Assembly (NCBI GenBank): GCA_015680685.1
Contig: MNCI01014222.1
Location: forward strand, 115,859-141,802
Direction of reading: 5' to 3'
DNA: 25,944 nt
From: Gnetum montanum
Taxonomy: Eukaryota > Streptophyta > Gnetopsida > Gnetales > Gnetaceae
In this document: one piece after another, positions 1 through 9,830 of the stretch
Position numbering within the stretch: the stretch's first letter is position 1
Layout of the letters: each line of letters begins with the position of its first letter
The notes under the pieces: model-generated
What the model was told of the DNA's origin: nothing
The model's database searches: none
Seen by the model: the letters and a program-made list of their open reading frames with translations, nothing else
Position numbers and translations under genes: made by a program

Positions 1-2062
1 GCATAAAATTGTTATGAGATCTAAGAACAACTCCAAGAGCATCAGCAGCCAAGATGAAAAGATAAGGGGCTAAAGGGCACCCCTGTCGAACTGATTTTTG
101 AAGCTCAATGACCTTAGAGAAGGATCCGTTAATGCAAATGACTAAAGAGGCCTCTGACAAAACAAGATCGATATGTCTTTCAAAAACATTACCTAAGTTA
201 TGGTGTTTGACTATACTTTTTAAAAAGGACCAATCAAGCATGTCATAGGCTTTAGCAAAATCCAACTTAAGAAGAATGGAATTTTGATTAGTGGAAGAAG
301 CCCAATGCAAGCCCTCAATAGCAGTAACAACATTATCTAAAATATACCTTCCTTGAACAAAACCGGTTTGCTCCTTGCTTATAAGATGAGGAAGAACTGG
401 TTTAAGTTTATTAACGATAGCTTTGGCTACTATTTTATAGATAACATTCAAGAGAGTGATAGGGTGCCAATTACTTATGCTCATGCGATCTCCTAACTTA
501 GGGAGAAGCTTAATAATACCAGCATTAATCTGCTTACCAAAGGATCCTACCCTAAGAGCTTCCTTATACACACTATAGACAATGTCTTGAAGAGTAGGCC
601 AGAATTTCTTAAAAAATTCTGTGGGAAGGTCATCCATACCAGGGGCTTTACCATTGTGGAGTTGTTGGAGAGCATTACCAAGATACTATTTGGAAAGAAG
701 AGAAGCATCACCAAAGATGGAGCGATTAAAAGGAGTAATAGCTCCTAAGCAAGTATTTACTGCTATAGGGTCAATCGCCTCTTTTCAAAAGGTTTGAGAG
801 TAGAACTCAAAGAAGGCCTGTAAAATGTCATCCTTGGAGGTGAAGATATTGTCTTCGACTTGAATAGCTGGAATTTTATGGGACAAGTTCCCCCCTTTGA
901 GTAGACGAAAAAAGCCAGTAGTAGCCTGGTCACCCATGCGAAGCCAAGAGAGACGAGCACGGAGATGAGCACCTCTAGCTTCATAGTGATCCATGATACG
1001 TAGATTCGCTTTCGCATGTTTCAAATGACTAAAGTGAGCCTCAGTAGCCTCCTCTTTATTGATAGTATTTTGAAGAAGGAAGATTTCCTTATGAAGGTTG
1101 GACTTGTGAGAACTTAATCGTGAAGCCACCAGTTTACCCGCATGTTTGGAAAATCGTTGGAGGCAGATACAAGCATTATTCCATCAATCAATCCAACCAT
1201 CTTCACCAAGGGGTTTAGGATGCACATTCCAAATTTTCATCAATAGAGAGCAAAGGGAGGAACTATGAAGAAAGGCAGTGTTAAAGATATAAAGATCGTT
1301 AGAAGAGTAGGAGTTCCCAGAGTGGGAAAGAGACCAATGAATAGGATAATGATCAGACAAAACCTGGGTATAATCTGCTTGGACAGGGGCACCGTTGGTA
1401 GAAGTAAAATGAATAAGGGGATTAGTAGATAGATAAACCCGATCCAACCGAGAAGAGATGTAGGAAGCACCATGTCTAGCATTACTCCAAGTGAACCAAT
1501 TAGAGGTACTAGACGAGGAATAGTTTTCATTAGCTTCGTGCAGCTTTAATTGATGTTTCAACGAGAGCCACTCAGAAAGCTCCCTGTTATCTAAACCACC
1601 CCTTTGCCCTCCAACTTTATCATTTGGATGCTCAATCATGTTAAAGTCCCTTGCAATAATCCAGTTAGCTTTGGGTAAGTTGTGCCTGAGCCAATTCCAC
1701 AAGAGCTTCCGATCAGTTGAGTGACAAGGAGCATAAATGGAGACAATCCCTAAGATCTCATTAGCGTACCGTAATCGAACCCAACTACAATACCCTAAAG
1801 TGTCACAACCATGATCAAGAACAGACTCCTGCCACTTATTATGGAGAAAAATTATAGCCCCCCCTTTACCAAGTTCATGGTGAGTAAGAACATAAGAACT
1901 ATTGGGAAAAATGCTCTGGCAAAAAATATGAAGATTGAATCCTTAGATTTTAACTTCTTGAAGATAAACAATGTCAAAGGAATGTCTTCGAATATAATCT
2001 CGAACTATATATCGTCGACAAGGGTCTGAAAGGCCCCTAACATTCCATGAACAACACTTCAT
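1..2062 (-). pseudogene. LINE ORF2: endonuclease / reverse transcriptase, partial, four in-frame stops
   Basis: ORF2 would nick target DNA and reverse-transcribe the LINE RNA. The start ATG at 2062-2060 opens with MKCCSWNVRGL, the usual plant L1 endonuclease start. The endonuclease keeps LQEVK (metal-binding Glu), IYAPC, DFN, FTWSN, RLDRV and LSDHYPI (catalytic Asp-His). The Gly before DFN is Arg here (ARDFN). A linker with ARLSWLRMGDQ follows. The RT (about 525 to 1) shows GKAPGMDDLP, LPKLGD, NVIYKIVAKAI, EQTGFVQGRYI, motif A LDFAKAYDM and RQGCPLAPYLF. The catalytic motif C lies beyond the edge. In-frame stops are TAA 1945-1943, TGA 1186-1184, TGA 787-785 and TAG 688-686. All pieces between them are in the same frame, so no indel is needed to join them. 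It is clearly non-functional. Confidence 0.93.
2059..2062 (-). promoter_or_regulatory. ORF1/ORF2 stop-start overlap (ATGA)
   Basis: Read on the minus strand, bases 2062-2059 are ATGA. ATG starts ORF2 and TGA, shifted by one base, ends ORF1. Such an overlap would suit translation of ORF2 by termination-reinitiation, a mechanism shown for the silkworm LINE SART1 with a UAAUG junction. That this element uses it is inference. Confidence 0.7.
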
Positions 2063-3135
2063 TGGGTTTGTGTAGAAGAAGGAGGATCCTCCTCAACCAC
2101 CAAGGCCTTAAAAGAATTCTTAGATTCAAAGTTGTTAACTAAAGGACGTCAAGCACTTGTTCTTTGGTTAATGGACTAGCTAGCACTAGTCGATGATCGA
2201 TGCCCTTTAGGGAAGGCACTGAAGATAGGGTTATCATGTGTGACTGAGGCATAAGATTTCCGGGTAACACGCTCCCAACCACTAGTAGCATCTTTTGGAG
2301 CCCTTTCCTAATTAAGAGGAGTCTTAGTAACATTAGTATCATCGGTTCTCATATCATCCACGTCGGACACCTTAGAATCCAAAGAAGGAGGTTTAGTTGA
2401 TTGATCCTCGACATTATCCTTGCCTATGTCCTGAGATATGTTTTGAGATTTTAGTTCTTCACTAACTTGTTCTGCTAAAATTCGCTCAGCTTCAAGCTTG
2501 GCCAGTAACTTCGGGCATTGAGCTTTACGGTGGTTCGGATTGAGGCAGTAATAACAACTGTTGGGAAGTGTAAGATATGAGATTTTCTGAACAAAGGTCT
2601 TTCCTTTTACATTAACTTTTAGTGAATCAGGATCTGGCTTTTGCATATCGATTTTGACGCACACTCGTCGAGTGGGTCGTGGACGGAAGCCTGAAAAGAT
2701 CTCCATTCCGATGACTTCCCCAACTTGTGCAGCAAGGATATCAACATGGGGAGAAAAATGAGGAGGGAGTCCTGGAAATTCGATCCAAACCGGAAAAATA
2801 CTTTTGCTAGCTTTTCCAGGATCGAAATCCTCCTTCCAGGGTTGAAGCACTAAAAAAGAGCCATAAACATCCCAAATAGACTGTTGTTTCACGAACTCTG
2901 CCATAGCCTTAGTTTCAAAAGCAAACAGAAAAAAGCCTTTTGTGAGATTGGAAGCTAAGGTTATTCTAATATTACGAGGTTCCCAAAATTTCTTAACCCA
3001 ATCTTGGAACACCGAGGTAGGAGGAATCCTACTAGTGAAGAAGCCAATTGTGTATAGGTGAGTAAATGTTTGTACGGTTTGGTCAAAGATGTCTTCCGGA
3101 AAATCAAAACGTAAAACAATATCATTTGCATCCAT
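2059..3135 (-). pseudogene. LINE ORF1: DUF4283-like RNA-binding protein with CCHC knuckle, three in-frame stops
   Basis: This is the RNA-binding ORF1 protein of the LINE, expected to coat the element RNA. The ATG at 3135-3133 is the first in frame after an upstream TAG and begins MDANDIVLRF. An open stretch of 275 codons covers the DUF4283-type domain (FPVWIEFPGLPPHF and RRVCVKIDMQKPDPDSL are recognisable) and a perfect CX2CX4HX4C knuckle (CYYCLNPNHRKAQC). The frame then meets TAG 2310-2308, TAG 2178-2176 and TGA 2151-2149. It still reads plausible ORF1 tail sequence (NSFKALVVEEDPP) up to TGA 2061-2059. The full ORF would be 358 codons. The stop overlaps the ORF2 ATG. The stops make the copy inactive as written. 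Confidence 0.9.
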
Positions 3136-3200
3136 ATTGGTTGAGTTGTCAATAGGTTGTGAGTCAAAATAGGGGAAATCTGAAAAAACTGTTGTATTTA

Positions 3201-4320
3201 TCTACTTTCAAATCATGTCCTAGGAAATCGTAATGCATTTTTTCATGCGCAGTGGAAATCATGCCACAGATTTTAGATTGTTTTAGTACTTGCATACCTA
3301 CCTGATGAGCATGCACCGGTTCACCTAATAAACTGAAAATCAACTGTAAAAGTTCGATCGATTTAAGATGGGGTTCATGTAATTTGGTTCAGTTGAATTC
3401 ATACATCTCCAGCAGATTCAGCAAGGCAAAAAATAAAACCAAAATAAAAAAAGGTCCTTGCATAGATTCACTTCTCAAGAATGTAAATCCTCCGCTCATT
3501 ACGCTAAATACATTATGTGTTTGGTATTACTATAAATCTTCAGGCTTATGGTATACCATATTCAAGGTGTCCCCAGTCCAACTTTTTCTTAGAAAAAACA
3601 AAAAACAAAAACAAAAACAAAATTTATCCCCAATACATATTGTTGAATCAGAACATTGTCTATATGAGTGAAACCAAATTAAAGTCTTATCATAATATTA
3701 CCAGTGTTTTTGTACCAAATTTCCTAAACTTAGCCACTTGTTTGGCCATACCCTTTTACAACTTGTAAACTCCAAGATACATGCTTTAAATTCTCATTTT
3801 AATAATTCATACAATTGATTTTTATTTTTCAATTCTAAAGCTATAATTAAAATAAATCTTGAAGATAAGCTATAGGAATGAAGCTTTAGATAGTTTGGTC
3901 ATGTCACATCACAACTACAAAGAAAGAAAAAGAGGTATAAGAATGTTAGAAAACTAATCTAGCATAAAAAATTGTCAGGAAAGTCACCAACAAATAACTA
4001 AAAAGGCAGGAAAAAAGATTAAAAACAGAGAATAATTGAGAAAGAGAACTCATGTAGATAACCTCACTTTGTTGGGCAAATCTGGAATGAAGATAATAAT
4101 TTATGAGGTGTTAAAACCTAAAATAATTGAAACATATATACACCCCAAGATATATCTAGTCCAAATAGAACTTTCTAACTCAACGACTTGGAGCTTCCAA
4201 ATCAAGAATATTACCAGTGGGGTAACATTTCATTGTTATGAGGATGATAATTTAACTATAAGCACACCCCAAAACATATGTATAATATAATTTATTAGAA
4301 GAGTTATAGAATAATATAGC
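3201..4320. other. AT-rich region without a recognisable gene
   Basis: Nothing here resembles a known protein. Short open frames near 3384-3768 are lysine/asparagine-rich or low-complexity. They coincide with an A-rich stretch at about 3594-3621 made of CAAAAA-like units. The first part may be LINE 5' UTR or flank, but no boundary is visible. At 4103 and 4236 a word like TTATGAGG is followed after some 40 bases by ACACCCCAA, which hints at a diverged repeat. Confidence 0.5.
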
Positions 4321-4393
4321 GATGCCTCTTGTATAGCCTAAACCAATAACTTCTTGCTTATCAAGACAATGAGCTAACCACTGGACCCACTTG
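4321..4393 (-). repeat. Possible tRNA-derived (SINE-like) relic
   Basis: The reverse complement of this stretch reads like a worn tRNA. GGGTCCAGTGGTTAGCTC resembles a D-arm/A-box region. TTGATAA flanked by GCAAG looks like an anticodon loop with GAT (isoleucine-type). TTGGTTTAGGCT is a weak match to the T-arm/B-box. Stems pair imperfectly and the acceptor stem is not convincing, so it is not a functional tRNA. It could be the head of a tRNA-derived SINE or an old tRNA pseudogene. The resemblance could also be chance. Confidence 0.33.
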
Positions 4394-5833
4394 GGATGAT
4401 GATGAATTTCAAATTTATTACTTATTGTATCAAATCATTTACTATGGACAGTTATTAAAATTGAAATTATGAGAGTGTAGAAACACAAAATAAATAGACT
4501 ATTAGTACACTCAAGATATATGATCAACATGATACCTTAGAAGAATTAGAGAAAAATAAAATAATGTTTTAAGTATGCTTGGAAACATATAAAATGAAAT
4601 GAAGCTTTATTGCATTTGAAGACTTGTAGGATCTATAGAACAAATAGGCATAAAAAACAACAATACAGGATTTTTTCTATAATGATATAACATTGTCTTA
4701 AATAAGTAGTCATAGCCCAAGAAAGAAATTAATGTAACTCATCTTCAAGGGCTCTTTATTTGCACAACCTACAAATGTGCTCTTCTCAGGGGAGGTGAAT
4801 CCATTTTCCACTTTTAATGCTAAGATAAAAAGAACTTAAGCAAAGCTTGCTTATAGCATTTTGATACTTAATGAGAATAGCAACTTTAAGATAGTGAGCT
4901 TCTACATCTAGTTTATTAGATGTAATGTGGTGCAAATAAAATTTCCTCTTGCCTTCCACATTAGCCTACATCTATGTTAGAACCTTCCACTTGACTAGTT
5001 TGTGAATATGGTTAAGATTTACTACACATCCTCCAAAAAATATTCCATTTTCTCAACCATTGTATCTCTTGAATATACCAATCACAGTCTTTAAATTCTT
5101 CAAGAACTACTTTAGAGAATTTGTCTTACCTTAAGATATACAAGTTATGAGTATATATAAAGGCTTCTGCTTCTAAAGGTCATAAATCACATTCACATAA
5201 TTACATTGAGTAATGTGTTTGCATCTTTTCCTTTAACTCATTGAGAAGAAATTTAATTTTTTCTTTTTTTGTGTTTTTCAATATCTTTTTAAAGTTTAGC
5301 ACTAAGTCCAAGTTCCTAAACAACACATCTGTACAATGTAGTCGAATAGATGATAGACATATATGAGGTGTTAGAACCCAAAATATAAATATATTAAAAA
5401 TAAAAATTTATAGTGCAAAGGAAAGAAACAAAGGAAAAACTCAAAAATAACAAAAAGAAAAGACTCAATAATTTTGCGAATGCCTTTATAAATTTTCATC
5501 CTTATAATCAATCTTGAAAAACCTCCTCTCAATGGTAGGAAAAGGATCAAACCATTCCCTTATTTAGAAGTTCCCAAATGGGTTTTCACTTCCTACTAAT
5601 GACTTCTCATTAATAAAAAAGAAAAACTAAATAGAGAAATATTTAGAAATTTAGCTGAAGTAGCTAAAGAGTCTATATCATCTTAAACTAACAATGAAAG
5701 AGAATTACCTAGAGAGTCTATGTGAAAAATCACATTACATCGAAACTTCTAGATGACATAAAAAATAAGATGATGAAAGTAATGCCAAGTATGAAGTAGA
5801 AATCATAGTTGGTTCTAAAAGAAAGTATTGGGA
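4394..5833. other. AT-rich unassigned region, possible LTR-like remnants
   Basis: No coding potential is convincing on either strand. A TATA-like TATATATAAAGG occurs at 5152-5163. A word TGTTAGAACCCAAAATA begins at 5369 and a near match, TGTTAAAACCTAAAATA, at 4109. Words of this kind occur at LTR 5' ends, but I find no matching 3' end, PBS or ORF. These may be pieces of an old repeat family; identity is unknown. Confidence 0.4.
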
Positions 5834-5890
5834 AGCATATGGATGAGAATATAACAAGAGCATATGGATGAGAATATAACAAGAGCATAT
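5834..5890. repeat. 25-bp tandem duplication (2.3 copies)
   Basis: A 25-base unit beginning AGCATATGGATGAG occupies 5834-5858 and is repeated exactly at 5859-5883. The first seven bases recur at 5884-5890. The copies are identical, so the duplication is recent compared with its degraded surroundings, or it is a local assembly slip. Confidence 0.9.
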
Positions 5891-6175
5891 AATAAATTAA
5901 CACATAATCTTGAGTGAGAAGTTTGTGACTGGTTACTTAATTTTTTTGTAACGTAATTTATATTATATTAATAGACCCTTTGAACTATTAAAAAATATAT
6001 AAAAAACTCTACAAGATCAATTTTTTTTCTAAAAATGTCTAATAATTATTCTAATCTTTGGAATTAGGTTCTTTAAATGCTCTAGACTAGGCAAATAGAA
6101 AGTTGCCTGCATTTATTAATTGATGAGGTCTACACAAAAAATAGTCTTAAGTTTTTAATCCTAAATATCTTTTGA

Positions 6176-6573
6176 TCATTCTATGGATTAATAGAAGATG
6201 AACACAGAGATGTGATGAACAAGATCAAAAATGAAAAAATGATTCTTAGGAACTTTAAAACTAAAGATATTGAAAGAAAAGTAATGATCAGAGAATTGCA
6301 AAAAATGGAAGAATACTATAATGATTTAAAATGGTTTCATGCATTAAGAGTGACACTCGTGGCTTTCTACAAAAAAATATGATCCTAAAAGGCTAAGAGA
6401 CCTACAACTCAAAAATATGCAAGAGAAGTATTAGCAAGATAATGAAATGATTAATGAACTACTAGACAAACTAGATGTTGAACAATAAAACCAGCTAGCA
6501 CAATATATATTATTTCAACATCCACACAGAAGATCTTCTAATAACTTTGGTGTTAAACTTGAAGTAATATAGA
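6176..6573 (+). pseudogene. Broken coding-like stretch of unknown identity, charged and coiled-coil-like
   Basis: I do not recognise a family. From 6176 to the TGA at 6380-6382 the frame is open and reads a charged, heptad-like protein (EDEHRDVMNKIKNEKMI, RELQKMEEYYNDLKWFHAL). Shifting frame at this stop lets reading continue (DPKRLRDLQLKNMQEKY, then NEMINELLDKLDVEQ, then NQLAQYILFQHPH) with a TAG and a TAA inside. Amphipathic composition carried across a frameshift suggests a decayed gene rather than chance. It ends about 30 bases before LTR A. It could be a transposon gag-like or host fragment; confidence in either is low. Confidence 0.35.
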
Positions 6574-6619
6574 ACAAATTATTGGTTCACTAGTAATGAA
6601 TCATGATTTGCCAGGCTCT

Positions 6620-6673
6620 GATATCAGATCTGCAATATCGGGTATGCAATATCATAGCCTGGGTAATAATATC
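6620..6673 (+). promoter_or_regulatory. U3 GATATC/GCAATATC iterons of LTR A
   Basis: GATATC lies at 6620-6625, GCAATATC at 6632-6639 and again at 6646-6653 (14-bp step), and AATATC at 6668-6673. The cluster ends 32 bp before the TATA box. The same words recur upstream of the TATA box in the other LTRs. Confidence 0.6.
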
Positions 6674-6705
6674 AAATACACAACATCGTGATTCCTATGT
6701 AGGCC

Positions 6706-6713
6706 TATAAATA
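6706..6713 (+). promoter_or_regulatory. TATA box of LTR A
   Basis: TATAAATA lies about 100 bp inside the LTR start. It is at a comparable place in LTRs B, C and D2. Confidence 0.7.
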
Positions 6714-7457
6714 CCACACTCGAGCGCATAGGAAGGGGGGAGTCAGATAGTGTTAGAGTAGGATCATTCTTTCAATTTTTGATTTATTTCAATTCTTTCC
6801 CTAGTGCTTGCCCACAGTATGATGATTGTAATTGTATGGAACCTTTATTTAAGTGTAACATACTTGGACACGTGCATGACCGGCAATAAAGATCAATATT
6901 ACTTCATCATTGTAGCATCCACTTAGCTCTTAATTACTTTAATTATTAATTGTTATTAATTTTTCTCTTCATTAATATTTCTTTGTCATCATTTACTATT
7001 CCTATTACTAAATGTGGAATGAGTACGACTTAATCATGAACATTTAAGTGTAACTACTTAGTAACCTCGTAGCATATCTAGGAGTGCTCAAGTAATGTAT
7101 GTTTGGTAATCCCAGAAGTAGTACACAATGTCAAAGATGTGTATGGATGATTAAGGATGGATGCTCATCGCACTTAGGCTAGTTTAGATTTTTCTTCTCA
7201 TTACCTATTAGCTTAAAACAAGATTATCTTCCATTGTCCCTAGGAGTAGCACTAGTTTAGGATCACATCATTCTCCTCACTCTAGACTAAACCATACATG
7301 ACAAAGTAAATACTAGTCCAGATGGGAAGACAATGAATTGCGATCAACATGTAACTATTTAGATACCACAACTAGTCTGTCTGCGGAGTTCGACTAGATC
7401 ATGTGTGAACACTTATATTCTTATGGTGTAGTGTAGGGGTACCTAGCCACTCATCAT

Positions 7458-7475
7458 TAGCACCATTGCCAAGGA
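7458..7475 (+). other. Primer-binding site of element A (tRNA-Asp type, eroded)
   Basis: TAGCACCATTGCCAAGGA starts one base after the LTR end. It matches the common plant PBS TGGCGCCGTTGCCGGGGA, complementary to the 3' end of tRNA-Asp (from general knowledge), except for five G-to-A changes. Three of these destroy CpGs. Confidence 0.75.
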
Positions 7476-7588
7476 CAATGCTAGTTATTTAGATTAGTTA
7501 CATCATCCAAGATCATTGTAACGAAGCCTTGACGATATATATTTTAGAGAGAAACTAATTACAAATAAGCCACACACAATTCATCACA

Positions 7589-9366
7589 ATGTCTCTTTCA
7601 CAAGACTATGACAACACAACAACTAGTAAGGAAATTCATTGGAGAACCAATGAATTATATGATGATGAAGACGAAGTTTGGAGTACTCAATCTGATGCAA
7701 GGGTCCCCTATGTACATAAACAAAGACAAAATAATCCCAACCTACCTAGTGATGATGAATCCATGTTGGCCACTAAGAGCCTAATGCATATACAAGAGGC
7801 TATTTGAATATCCTACAGGCATCGTAGGGAAAGTTGTCTACCCAAGCTTAACTTAAAGAACTTTTCCAAGTGTTAAGGAGGCTATGATTTAGATCTGCAA
7901 CATCATTTACAAGCCTTCCATGATGCCTGTGTATGGAACAATATTGATAATGGGTGGCAAAAACTTAAGCTCTTTCCTAGGACACTCATTGGCCAAGCAA
8001 AAGTATGGTACAGGTCCTTAAGACCAAAAGCAATTTGACATTGGCCAACAATGGTAGAACTCTTCAATGAAAGATATCAAACCTACACAAGAGTGTCATC
8101 CTTAAGGAGACAAATCAAAGAATGGAAATAGTGGCAACATGAACCCTTGGACATGGCCTTAGAAAGATACTATTTGTTGTTAAACAATTGCCCAGGCTAT
8201 AGATTCTCCAAGGAAAGGCTAATGTACCACATCATGGATGGGCTTCGTAATGAAACAAGGGAGACCCTAGGGATGTATGCCTGAGGTCAACTATACAAGC
8301 TACAAACCCACCAAATCCAAGAGCTTATTAAACGGGTAACAAGAGAAGGAGAAATGGCTAAATGGGAGAATGTCGGAAGCTCTCAATAGGACCAAAATAT
8401 CGAAATAGCAAAGTTCCATGATCATGAAGAGGAGAAATCAACTCACTTCAAGGAGGTGGAATCATCTCTGCCAATACTACAATCACTCAATGAAATTGAG
8501 GCAAAGATCAATAAGATGATGGAATGGATACATGACAAATGTAGAAAATATGACAACATTATTAGAGGTGGAACTATGCCAAATCAAGAAATAGGATAGG
8601 ACACCATGCAACAATAAGAATGAAGGGATGAAGACAATAAGAATAGGAGCTCAACTACCAATCATACATATCAATGTAATTTTTTCTTGTACGATCACCC
8701 CAAAGGCCACTACCCAGTCTTATCACATTTACATGAGTGTTGGGAAGGAATGTTACATCCAGACTTCGTACAAAAATATCGTATTCAACCACAATGGCAA
8801 AAATCCCATTTATGGGGGAGGCCATTACCAAAAAAACCATACCCTTCATATGTCCCGACACTAAACATTCATTATGTTCAACACCCTATTTCTCCAACTG
8901 GATCAACATCCTTTGCTTCACCTCATCGTTATCATCCTCCTAAGTGTCATCAACCCACGTCCTCTCCAACAAGGTCACCACCTCATGTTCCTTGCAGTTC
9001 TCCTCATTTTCAATATTCTCATCATTCACCTCCTTCTACATCTCCACCAATTATGCCAAAAGGTTATGCACCACGACACCAACCCATGAACATTATTTGT
9101 GCTACTACTGTCAATAGTAGTGGGGGTCTACTGTGTTGAAGCATCCATTCTTTAGGCATGATCGTAGGAAGAAATAGCATGGTTCAGAATCCACTGCATC
9201 CACCAACTCAGCACAAGCCCAAAACTATGGTGCATCTTTCTCCTTGAACTTATCACAAGCCAAACACTATGAATATTTTAAATCTGCTCATGGAATAAGC
9301 ATGATTTTGCAAGAATTTTGTAGAACTTTAATTGTTATGGATTTGGCTATTTTGGAAATCATTTAG
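7589..9366 (+). pseudogene. gag of element A, nine internal stops and one late frameshift
   Basis: Gag would form the capsid-like particle that packages element RNA. The ATG at 7589 opens MSLSQDYDN, and the same start context is found in element C. One frame runs from here to 9139 with internal stops at 7805, 7874, 8036, 8129, 8282, 8387, 8597, 8615 and 8621. The capsid-like domain (WQKLKLFPRTLIGQAKVWYRSL, with following VELFNERYQTYTRVS) spans about 7950-8110. The zinc knuckle at 8675-8713 has lost two Cys ligands (CNFFLYDHPKGHY). A Pro/His/Ser-rich tail with QHPISP follows. Near 9130 a frameshift moves the homologous tail (HPFFRHDRRKK) to the next frame, open to about 9366. The 7476-7588 leader is non-coding. 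Confidence 0.85.
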
Positions 9367-9481
9367 ATTTTGGAATAAACTAATAATATTTTTAAGGCAA
9401 GAGTTTGTGAAATTTGAGCTCTTATGGATTTCGGCCATTTTGAAAATCTCATCAATTTTTGGAATAAAATAATAATATTTA
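9313..9481. repeat. Diverged tandem duplication, period about 87 bp
   Basis: Two imperfect copies share words such as TTATGGATTT, CATTTTG/TATTTTG and TTTTGGAATAAA followed by TAATAATATTT. The same words fall 87 bases apart. The first copy overlaps the end of the gag A frame. Confidence 0.6.
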
Positions 9482-9830
9482 CATGATCATTTGTGCTTAG
9501 TTGGTAGTGGGAGTTGTGAATCTTTCAGATGCCCCCCTACCCTGCATGCAATAGTGTTGTATTCTTTAGTGGGATCCATCCAATAGAAACAAGGGTTGTT
9601 GGATGGATTTTCTAAACTAGATTTTCATTTGTATGTTTATGTGAGGCTATGAATTTAGTCGAGACCATGGCACTAAGCAATTAAGTCTAGTAGAGTTACA
9701 ATGATGCATAGTCAAGACCTATCCTTTCGATGATACATGTCCCTTGGCCATCGAGGATGTTAATAGCAAGGCTTTTGTTAAGACCTAACCATGAGTAACT
9801 TGTTTAGGGTCACGACATTAATCTAATGAT
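9482..9830. other. Non-coding stretch after gag A
   Basis: I see no ORF, RNA gene or LTR signal here. It may be the 3' untranslated part of element A or unrelated filler. A weak echo of the 165-bp repeat that follows (CAAGACCTATCCTTT near 9713) suggests a third, very worn copy. Confidence 0.4.

Larger units (their letters stand above)
1..3200 (-). mobile_element. L1-type LINE (non-LTR retrotransposon), 3' end cut by window edge
   Basis: A two-ORF non-LTR retrotransposon lies on the minus strand. ORF1 (a DUF4283-like nucleic-acid chaperone with a CCHC knuckle) is followed by ORF2 (AP-type endonuclease, linker, reverse transcriptase). Order, spacing and motifs match plant L1 elements. The RT is interrupted by the left window edge before its motif C, so the 3' UTR, poly(A) tail and target-site duplication cannot be seen. 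The 5' end is not defined: an in-frame stop just upstream of the ORF1 ATG marks the coding limit, and 3200 is only a guess for the 5' UTR. Both ORFs carry several in-frame stops but no frameshift that I can find, so the copy is dead but not badly rearranged. Confidence 0.93.
6604..7456 (+). repeat. LTR A (gypsy family), 853 bp
   Basis: It begins TGATTTGCC and ends CACTCATCA, with the PBS one base beyond. U3 holds four GATATC/AATATC words (6620-6673) and TATAAATA at 6706-6713. An AATAAA at 6885-6890 (GGCAATAAAGATC) is the likely poly(A) signal. U5 shares GGTAATCCC, GGAGTTCGACT and GTAGGGGTACCT with LTR B. The start was chosen because all copies of this family show TGAT/TGAC at the same point upstream of the iterons. 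Confidence 0.8.
6604..9366 (+). mobile_element. Gypsy element A: 5' LTR, PBS and gag remnant
   Basis: This is the 5' part of a Ty3/gypsy retrotransposon: LTR, tRNA primer site, short leader, then gag in order on the plus strand. No protease, RT, integrase or 3' LTR follows before LTR B begins at 10623. The element was therefore truncated, or its pol has been lost. The gag aligns with that of element B over most of its length, so both belong to one family. Confidence 0.85.

Noticed and set aside
3384-3768. Two overlapping open frames of 83-95 codons on the plus strand
   Set aside because: Low-complexity, Lys/Asn/Gln-rich products drawn from an A-rich tract; no domain and no conserved context.
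8655-8861. Minus-strand open frame opposite gag A
   Set aside because: Antisense shadow of the gag A tail, which itself aligns with gag B.
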